The notes under the pieces are model-generated. The model saw only the letters and a list, made by a program, of their open reading frames with translations. It was not told the DNA's origin and did not search any database. 56,268 nt of DNA from Pimelobacter simplex (lineage in GTDB: Bacteria > Actinomycetota > Actinomycetes > Propionibacteriales > Nocardioidaceae). Position 1 is the first letter of the stretch, and every line of letters begins with the position of its first letter. This document shows positions 50,583 through 56,268 of this stretch, piece by piece. The stretch lies in assembly GCA_016803235.1 (NCBI GenBank), contig JADCLI010000039.1:1-56268 (forward strand), written 5' to 3'. A program made the translations under genes and the position numbers.

Positions 50583-51074
50583 CTACGGACCGGGCGACGC
50601 CGCGAGGCCTGCCTGCAGCTGGCTGATCGCCGCCGCGACGGTCTGGTCCAGGACGTCCGGCGGCTCGCCCTCGAAGAGGTGGTGGGTGACCTCGGTCCGG
50701 CCGCCGACGCAGGTCGCCACGAAGACCGTGCCGGCCGGCTGCCCCTCCTCCTCACCCGGGCCGCCGACTCCCGTGACCGCGACGGCGGCGTCGGCCCGGA
50801 GCAGCCCGGTCACACCGCGGACCATCTCCTCAGCGCAGGACGCGGTCACGACAGGTCCCTCGGTCACGCCGAGGACGTCGAACTTCACCTCGCTCATGTA
50901 CGACACGACGGCGCCGGCGAACCACGACGCAGCGTCCTCGCCCCGCGCGAGTGCACTGGCGATCGCTCCCGCCGTGAGCGACTCCGCGCACGCGACGGTG
51001 AGCGAGCGCGCGGACGCGAGTGCGGCGATGCGCTCGACCGCGCCCCTGACCTCGTCCGGCTGCTGCGGTGGCAC
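50583..51074 (-). CDS. CinA C-terminal-type nicotinamide-nucleotide amidohydrolase
   Basis: 163 residues. CinA_C/PncC domain: VACAESLTAGAIASALA, AGAVVSYMSEVKFDVLGV, and VAVTGVGGPGEEEGQPAGTVFVA are diagnostic. Deamidates NMN to nicotinate mononucleotide in NAD salvage. It directly follows nadE (3 bp), which makes NAD from the deamido form, so the two genes plausibly form an NAD recycling pair. Confidence 0.93.
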   Translation of the reverse strand: MPPQQPDEVRGAVERIAALASARSLTVACAESLTAGAIASALARGEDAASWFAGAVVSYMSEVKFDVLGVTEGPVVTASCAEEMVRGVTGLLRADAAVAVTGVGGPGEEEGQPAGTVFVATCVGGRTEVTHHLFEGEPPDVLDQTVAAAISQLQAGLAASPGP

Positions 51075-51077
51075 GGC

Positions 51078-51932
51078 TCAGGGCCCCGGGGGGAGCCGGC
51101 GCTTGTGGGCGGTACGACGGTAGGCGTCCTCGATCACGGACCTCGCCCGGTCACCGACGTCCTCGCCCATCAGGTAGGCGTCGATCTCCGCGTAGGTCAC
51201 GCCGTACGCGACCTCGTCGGGCAGCGCCGGTCGCAGCTCCTCCAGGTCCGCGGTCGGGACCTTCTCGACGAGGTCGGCGGGCGCGCCCAGCTCGCGCCCG
51301 ACGGCACGGACCTGCGCCTTCGTCAGGCCCTGCAGCGGGCCGACGTCGAAGGCCCCGTCGCCGTACTTCGTGAAGAAGCCCATCACCGCCTCGGCCGCGT
51401 GGTCGGTGCCCACGACCAGGGCGCCGAGTCGTCCGGCGACGGCGTACTGGACCACCATCCGCTGCCGTGCCTTGACGTTGCCCTTCACGAAGTCCGCCAC
51501 CTCGGGCGGCACGTCGGGGCTGCCGGTCGCCTCGTGGAGGGCGTCGACGGCGGGCTTGATGTCGACGGTGAGGGTCGAGGTCGGCTCGATGAAGTCCACT
51601 GCCGCCGTTGCGTCGGCCTCGTCACCCTGCACGCCGTAGGGCAGCCGCACCGCGGTGAAGGAGCGTCCGGTGCGTGCGCACGCCGTGCTGGCCAGGCGAC
51701 CAGCCACCGTGGAGTCCACTCCCCCGCTGATGCCGAGGACGTAGCCCGACGCCCCCGCCTGCTCCAGGTAGTCGGCGAGGAAGCCGATCCGGCGCTCGGT
51801 CTCGGCCGCGATGTCGACCTCACCGACGACCCCCAGCGCGGCGCGGATGTGCTCCTGGTCGACGACCTCGGGTCCGATCCCGCCGTCGATCCGTCCCGGC
51901 ATGCCTGTCTCGGATTCTCGCCCTGAGCTCAC
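51078..51932 (-). CDS. nadE: NH3-dependent NAD synthetase
   Basis: Up to 284 residues. PP-loop SGGVDST, VVGTDHAAEAVMGFFTKYGDGAFD and PTADLE are conserved. Makes NAD from nicotinic acid adenine dinucleotide, ATP and ammonia. GTG 51932 is the longest form with GGAG close by; ATG 51902 would leave a length nearer to E. coli NadE and is equally possible. Single-domain (ammonia-only) type, without the glutaminase domain common in actinobacteria. Confidence 0.93.
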   Translation of the reverse strand: MSSGRESETGMPGRIDGGIGPEVVDQEHIRAALGVVGEVDIAAETERRIGFLADYLEQAGASGYVLGISGGVDSTVAGRLASTACARTGRSFTAVRLPYGVQGDEADATAAVDFIEPTSTLTVDIKPAVDALHEATGSPDVPPEVADFVKGNVKARQRMVVQYAVAGRLGALVVGTDHAAEAVMGFFTKYGDGAFDVGPLQGLTKAQVRAVGRELGAPADLVEKVPTADLEELRPALPDEVAYGVTYAEIDAYLMGEDVGDRARSVIEDAYRRTAHKRRLPPGP

Positions 51933-52014
51933 TTCTCCGACCTCTCGTCGTCATCTCTCCGGTGCCCGCTCTGGTACCCGCCTCGCGCTGCAGCATCCAG
52001 CCGGGGTCCCGGGG

Positions 52015-53007
52015 TCACGCAGCGCCGGGATCCGGGCCCGGCGTTCGCTCGCCCGGCAGCGTGTCCGCCTTCACGGCATTCCGCTGGCCGAGCGGGCGTG
52101 ACGGGCCGACAGTGGTGTCCGCGACGGTCTGCTGCTCCGCCTCGGCGTTGACCTCGGCCCCGAGGAGGACCACGAACATGGTGATCCACAGCCACAGCAG
52201 GAGGACGACGACACCAGCCATCGCGCCGTAGGTCTTGTTGTAGGAGCCGAAGGAGTTGACGTAGAAGGAGAAGCCGAGGCTCGCGACGACCCAGATGACG
52301 GTCGCGACGCTCGCACCGACGGACACCCACGAGAGACGGGGATCGTCGCGGTCGGGTGCGAGGCGGTAGAGGAGAGCGAGCATCACGGTCATCACCGCGA
52401 CCAGCCCGAGCCAACGCAGGCCCTCGAGCAGCCATCGCTGGGGTCCGGAGCCGATGAGGTCGTCGAGCACGGGCGGCGCAGCGGCGACCAGGGCCAGGGC
52501 CACGACCACGAACGCGATGGCGCCGAGGGTCAGCCCGAGCGAGAGGAGCTTGCGCTTGACGAACCCGCGGGTCTCCTCCTCGTCGTAGGCCACGTTGATG
52601 GCCGTCATGATGTTGCCGACTCCGCCCGACGCGCTCCACAGCGCGAGCACGAGGCTGACGATCAGTCCGAGGCCGAGGGACTGCTGCGGGGTGGAGGCGA
52701 TGGCCTCCAACTGGTCGGTGAGCAGGGCCTTCGCGTCCGCGGGCAGCGCTCGTGTGAGGTCGCGAACCTGGCGCTCGACGTCCTGGGGGTCGCGGACCAG
52801 GCCGTAGAGCAGGACGCAGGCGATCATCGCGGGGAAGAGCGCAAGGAAGGAGTAGAACGCCACGCCGGCCGCCATGAGCGGCACCTGGTCGGTCTTCGAC
52901 TCCCGCCACGCCCGCTTGGTGATCTGCCACCACCCCCGGGGCGGGATGCCGGCGGGAGTCTCCGCCCCCGCCCCGGGGTAGTCGGCGTCGTGGTCGTCGT
53001 TCGTCAT
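52015..53007 (-). CDS. YihY/BrkB-family membrane protein
   Basis: 330 residues with six to seven membrane helices. ESKTDQVPLMAAGVAFYSFLALFPAMIA and SFYVNSFGSYNKTYGAMAGVV are the family signature segments. Function uncertain (older annotation as RNase BN is wrong for this family). Stop of DUF3618 gene overlaps its ATG. Last gene of a four-gene envelope operon. Confidence 0.92.
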   Translation of the reverse strand: MTNDDHDADYPGAGAETPAGIPPRGWWQITKRAWRESKTDQVPLMAAGVAFYSFLALFPAMIACVLLYGLVRDPQDVERQVRDLTRALPADAKALLTDQLEAIASTPQQSLGLGLIVSLVLALWSASGGVGNIMTAINVAYDEEETRGFVKRKLLSLGLTLGAIAFVVVALALVAAAPPVLDDLIGSGPQRWLLEGLRWLGLVAVMTVMLALLYRLAPDRDDPRLSWVSVGASVATVIWVVASLGFSFYVNSFGSYNKTYGAMAGVVVLLLWLWITMFVVLLGAEVNAEAEQQTVADTTVGPSRPLGQRNAVKADTLPGERTPGPDPGAA

Positions 53008-53588
53008 GTTCCCGGTGCGTCGTCGCGGACGTGCCCCGCCGAGGTGCGCCCCTCCTCCTGCAGGGTCCGGGCCGAGTCCTGGACCGACGCCTTCAGCTCG
53101 TCAGCCGCCCCGGCTGCGCTCTCCTTGAGGCTGTCGCCGACCTGCTGGCCCACGGCCTTCGCCTCGTCGACGAGTCCGTGGTCCTCCGCGGCCTCGGTCA
53201 GTCGTCGTGCCGCCTGGGTCTCGGCCTCGGACGCGGGGACGAGCGCGGAGACGACCATGCCGGCACCGAAGGCGATGAGCCCGGCCGCCAGGGGTGCGCC
53301 CTGGGTACGGGACTCGACCGCGTGCACGGCGCCGGTCGCGGTGTCGGAGACGGCGCTGACGGCGCTGACGGCGCTGTGGCCCGTGGTGGCGGCGCTGTGC
53401 GCTCCCCGCTCGGCGGTGCCCATCACACGCTCCTTCATCGAGGTCACCCGTCCGCGCATCGAGGCCTTGCGGCGCTCGATGACGCGGCTGGGCGCGACCT
53501 TGTCGTAGAGCTCGTCGACGTCGCGGGTGAGCTCTCGCCGGGTGCCGGCGATCTCGGCGGTCATTCGGGCCTCATCTGCTTCGCCCAT
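53004..53588 (-). CDS. DUF3618-domain membrane-anchored protein
   Basis: 194 residues. N-terminal DUF3618 motif (TAEIAGTRRELTRDVDELYDKV), a small hydrophobic segment (LAAGLIAFGAGMVVSALV), then an amphipathic, Ala/Glu/Asp-rich helical tail. ATG 53588 chosen because a perfect AAGGAGG lies 7 nt upstream within the preceding gene; ATG 53564 (overlapping its stop) is the alternative. Function unknown; family is common in actinobacterial stress operons. Confidence 0.85.
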   Translation of the reverse strand: MGEADEARMTAEIAGTRRELTRDVDELYDKVAPSRVIERRKASMRGRVTSMKERVMGTAERGAHSAATTGHSAVSAVSAVSDTATGAVHAVESRTQGAPLAAGLIAFGAGMVVSALVPASEAETQAARRLTEAAEDHGLVDEAKAVGQQVGDSLKESAAGAADELKASVQDSARTLQEEGRTSAGHVRDDAPGT

Positions 53589-54034
53589 TGCACGTCCTCC
53601 TTCAGGGTCCGCTGGGTGGTCTCCAGCGTCGGGTTCATCGTCGTGAGCTGTCGGCGTCCGGTCAGGGCGAGCACCGCGGCCGCGAGGGCCCACAGGACGC
53701 CGACGACGAGCGCCGCCCAGCCGAGGTCCATCCAGCTGCCCAGCAGGAACATCAGCGCCAGCGACACGAACAGGAGCATCAGGTGGCCGGCGACGCCGGC
53801 ACCGGTGAGGAGGCCGGCACCCTTGCCGGCCTTGGCGGCCTCGGTCTTCGCCTCGGCCTTGGCGAGGTCGAGCTGCTGCTTGACCAAGGTGGTGAGGTCG
53901 CCGGCGATGTCACCGACGATGTCACCGAGCGACCGGGTCTCCCCCGGCCCCGCGGGGAGGTCCGGTGGATCGGTCAGGTGGGCGCCGACGCGCGGAGCGT
54001 CGACCGGTGGGTCGCTGGGCGGCTGCGCGGTCAC
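53561..54034 (-). CDS. Phage-holin-superfamily (DUF1469/YqjE-type) protein
   Basis: 157 residues. An amphipathic LGDIVGDIAGDLTTLVKQQLDLAKAE helix precedes two membrane helices and a basic tail. Fits the Phage_holin_3_6/DUF1469 family, commonly encoded beside DUF3618 genes. GTG overlaps the stop of the preceding coiled-coil gene. Confidence 0.85.
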   Translation of the reverse strand: MTAQPPSDPPVDAPRVGAHLTDPPDLPAGPGETRSLGDIVGDIAGDLTTLVKQQLDLAKAEAKTEAAKAGKGAGLLTGAGVAGHLMLLFVSLALMFLLGSWMDLGWAALVVGVLWALAAAVLALTGRRQLTTMNPTLETTQRTLKEDVQWAKQMRPE

Positions 54035-54819
54035 AGCGCCTCCCCGGCCGGGTCGATGTCGGCCACGGGCGGCGGCGTGCTCGCGGGCGGGGTCGCGCCC
54101 GCTGCGAGCGGTTCGGACGACGGGCCCGTGCCTGCGGCCGGCGTCCCCGTTCCGGCAAGGGGCGCCCCGGACGCGGTCCCTGCTCCGCCCGGGTAGTCCG
54201 GACGGCCCGCACCGGCGGAGCGCGTGGCTGCCGCGCTGTCGGGAGTGTGCTGGTCGTCGCCGTGGGCCTGCTTCACGCCGCGGGTGAGCCGGCCGGCGAC
54301 CACGCCGGCAGCCAGGGAGCCCAGGAGGAAGGTGCCAGGGCGGCGTCGGGCGAAGTCGCGCACCTGATCGAGCAGCTCGGCCGGCTGGCGCCCCTCGAGC
54401 TGGGACCGCAGGACGCGTGCCTTGTCGGCGACCTCGCCGACGAGGTCGTGCGCCGGTCCGCCCTGGCTGGGTTCGCCGCGCACCATCCGGTCGAGGTCGT
54501 CGCCGAACTCGCGCAGCAGACCCACGAGCCGGTCGAGCTGGGTGCTGGACTGCTCCTCGAGCTGGACGCGGGCATCGTCGAGCAGCTGGCTCGCCTGGGT
54601 CCTGGCGTCCGCCGTGACGCTCTGCGCCTCGCCCTTCGCCACGTCGGCGACGTGCCGGGCCTCCTCCTTCGCGGTCTCCGCAGCAGCCTGCGTCTGCTCC
54701 TTGACGCCACCACCGTCACTGCCGCCACCGCCACCGCTACCTGTCCCGGCGTACGGGCCGGTCACCTCATCGGCGTCGCTGCGGCTCGGCGCCGGTGCGC
54801 CGAAATCCTCTGTGCTCAT
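54031..54819 (-). CDS. Coiled-coil membrane-associated protein
   Basis: 262 residues. Gly/Ser-rich lead, long Ala/Glu/Gln heptad region (VKEQTQAAAETAKEEARHVAD onward), a short hydrophobic stretch (TFLLGSLAAGVVAGRL), and a Pro/Gly/Ala tail. No enzymatic domain. First gene of the envelope operon; a GGGTAC sequence with a GNNT element 14 nt upstream resembles a SigB-type promoter, low certainty. Likely structural or stress-related; inference. Confidence 0.8.
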   Translation of the reverse strand: MSTEDFGAPAPSRSDADEVTGPYAGTGSGGGGGSDGGGVKEQTQAAAETAKEEARHVADVAKGEAQSVTADARTQASQLLDDARVQLEEQSSTQLDRLVGLLREFGDDLDRMVRGEPSQGGPAHDLVGEVADKARVLRSQLEGRQPAELLDQVRDFARRRPGTFLLGSLAAGVVAGRLTRGVKQAHGDDQHTPDSAAATRSAGAGRPDYPGGAGTASGAPLAGTGTPAAGTGPSSEPLAAGATPPASTPPPVADIDPAGEAL

Positions 54820-55385
54820 GCTCGGCTCCTGCCGTCGATTTCGAGTGCATCCGAGGTACCCGCGGCCGGCGAGACATGCGGAGATGGCGGCGAATGGCCG
54901 TGGAGGACGCAGAAGGCCGGACCCTGTCGGCCCCGGCCTTCTGTTCGGTGGAGGCGAGGCGAGGACGACCAGATGGTCGCCTCCATCGACGTCGACCCCT
55001 CCCCCGAGTGGAGAGCCTGGCCGCCCGACCGCGCCGCATCGCCACGTGGCCAGCGACAGGGCGACGCAGGTGGATCCGCGATGAGAAATCCACCTGTCGC
55101 ATCGTCCGCCTCGCGCCCCAGTACGACCTGTCCGACTTCGGCTGCGGCGAGGCTGGCCGAGTTGGCCATCCACGTCGGCCTGAGGGCCGACGAGGAAGCA
55201 AGGGTGGGGACCGCAACTCCTGCGCGACGCGCTGGAGACCATCGTCCGCGTCGCGGACTCGGGCGCGGCGAGGTCACGGGACGACCGCTGGACGACGTCG
55301 GCGACGACGTGCCCGTTGGTCAGGACCGCTCGCGACACCCCTTGCCGGCCGAGGCGACTTCGGCCAGCGGACAGTGCAGCAGTCC
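54820..55385. other. Gene-poor region, possibly decayed
   Basis: 566 bp with no frame that looks like an intact gene. Protein-like fragments (for example AARLAELAIHVGLRADEEAR on the plus strand near 55140-55200, then LRDALETIVRVADS in a shifted frame) suggest a frameshifted remnant. A hairpin with 11-bp stems (54910-54920 with 54933-54943) resembles a terminator. Confidence 0.35.
54910..54943. terminator. Orphan hairpin
   Basis: Perfect 11-bp stem CAGAAGGCCGG with its complement, 12-nt loop, ~90 bp upstream of the coiled-coil gene. It could be left from a lost upstream gene. Confidence 0.5.
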
Positions 55386-55706
55386 TCAGGGGCCGATCGC
55401 GGTGCTGGCCAGGTGGCAGGTCCGTCGCACGGCGTCCGCGGCCTCGGTCCTGGTGGTGAACCAGTCACCGGACACCGCCACCCGCTCGCCGGCCGCGTTC
55501 CACACCGTCCAACGCCACGAGCTCCCCGCGCGCTCCTGAAAGCGGTACTCCCGTCCAGCGGACTCGACCCTGAACCGGTGCGCCGCATGATCGGCGATCG
55601 CCAGACTGGCAAAGGTCGTGCCCGACCAAGCCAGGACCAGTCCGTCGTCGTCGATGAGCCACCATGCCGCACGGGCGGCCACCGATGACTCGATCAGGAA
55701 CCTCAT
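55386..55706 (-). CDS. DUF1508/YegP-like small protein
   Basis: 106 residues. The segment RFQERAGSSWRWTVWNAAGE followed by RVAVSGDWFTTRTEAADAV matches the YegP/DUF1508 repeat (F-W-R-A-NG-x-ASG). One repeat plus an N-terminal ~45-residue addition. Function unknown; soluble. ATG overlaps the upstream stop. Confidence 0.7.
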   Translation of the reverse strand: MRFLIESSVAARAAWWLIDDDGLVLAWSGTTFASLAIADHAAHRFRVESAGREYRFQERAGSSWRWTVWNAAGERVAVSGDWFTTRTEAADAVRRTCHLASTAIGP

Positions 55707-56268
55707 CCGTCGGCGGCCGCAATGCCGGCGCGGAAGGACGGAGCGGGCCGCCCGTCCCCCCACCAGTGCCCGCCGTCGTCCTCCCAGTGATCGGACGGGT
55801 CCACGTCGGGATGCTCGGACACCACGGACAGTAGGTCACCCGCGGCATGGGTGTTGCCCGGCGTCGCAGCAGCAAGGAGGGCTTCAGCTCCCTGGTCGGC
55901 GCTGAATGCCGGCGGCACCACGAGCACATGGAGCACGGTGCGGTCGGAGGTCTTCAGCACGATGACGTGGGTGTCGTCGCGCGGGAAGGACCCCACCTTG
56001 ACGCATCCACTGGCGACGGGCACGCGACGGGGAGCGGGATCCCAGTCAGGCGGGGAGAACAATGCACGGACGACTCGGCCGCATTCGGGAGGGAAGTGGT
56101 CGACCAGGTCGGCGAGCTCCACGGCGAGGTCGCGGCTCTGGGGCCACCACCCTCCGTCGAGCCGGTCGGCTCCCATGGTCGGACCCATGCGGAGCCGGAG
56201 AGGCTGCCGATCGGGCTGCCGATCGGGAGATCGGCTCTCCGGGAGATCATGGGCGGGAGGGACGGGTG
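55703..56268 (-). CDS. DUF5994-family protein, 5' end outside window
   Basis: At least 162 residues from Met at 56188, but the frame stays open to the window edge with no start codon in between. LRLRMGPTMGADRLDGGWWP before and after that Met fits the family start, so the true start is probably beyond 56268. DWDPAPRRVP and VLHVLVVPPAFS are typical of DUF5994. Actinobacteria-specific family of unknown function. Overlaps the next gene start. Confidence 0.7.
   Translation of the reverse strand, partial: PVPPAHDLPESRSPDRQPDRQPLRLRMGPTMGADRLDGGWWPQSRDLAVELADLVDHFPPECGRVVRALFSPPDWDPAPRRVPVASGCVKVGSFPRDDTHVIVLKTSDRTVLHVLVVPPAFSADQGAEALLAAATPGNTHAAGDLLSVVSEHPDVDPSDHWEDDGGHWWGDGRPAPSFRAGIAAADG

Overview
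The window is a high-GC actinobacterial chromosome segment. Evidence for this is the strong GC bias at third codon positions, frequent GTG starts, a nickel superoxide dismutase, a furA-katG pair and many start codons that directly follow a TANNNT -10 hexamer with no Shine-Dalgarno (leaderless transcripts). Gene content and the dispersed palindromic intergenic repeats suggest Nocardioidaceae (Nocardioides-like); that placement is inference. I see no rRNA, tRNA, CRISPR array, insertion sequence or prophage. Almost all of the window is coding.

Layout. (1) 49-5442: competence genes comEC and comEA, separated by an HPP/CBS membrane protein on the opposite strand, then a DegV lipid-binding protein. 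(2) 5453-9281: a divergent module with a small membrane protein plus NCS1 permease on one side and a flavin amine oxidase on the other, around a perfect 18-bp operator, with a TetR gene nearby. (3) 9601-23698: one run of 12 co-directional, mostly overlapping genes: a polyamine-type ABC importer, acyl-CoA dehydrogenase, ADP-forming acyl-CoA synthetase, dienoyl-CoA-reductase-like SDR, TPP decarboxylase-like enzyme, amino-acid dehydrogenase, aldehyde dehydrogenase, EamA transporter and FAD amine/amino-acid oxidase. A TetR regulator precedes it. Read together these describe an amino acid -> oxoacid -> aldehyde -> acid -> acyl-CoA -> enoyl-CoA route. (4) 24577-32896: leuS, an ABC exporter with an IdeR-like iron box, an SDR, a Tat-exported PhoX-family protein, an AhpD-like protein and a GNAT protein. 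(5) 32973-37654: redox block with katG, furA, sodN, a flavin reductase under a SoxR-like box, and an acyltransferase. (6) 37641-47078: a second catabolic operon (APC permease, adrenodoxin-type reductase, flavodoxin, cytochrome P450, GcvT-like methyltransferase, PurU, FolD) with a divergent TetR and an adjacent FAD amine oxidase; it looks like P450-driven attack on an amine coupled to tetrahydrofolate C1 disposal. (7) 47148-56268: stress and repair functions: STAS protein, atypical response regulator, Ku, an XPF-type (ERCC4) nuclease, CinA-type amidase, NadE, and an envelope operon (YihY, DUF3618, holin-like, coiled-coil protein), ending with DUF1508- and DUF5994-type small proteins.

The two catabolic operons (3 and 6) are the best candidates for undescribed systems. 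Other notable points are the leaderless promoters, the SoxR-type box that may drive flavin reductase and sodN together, the iron box, and two large palindromic elements at the 3' ends of convergent genes.
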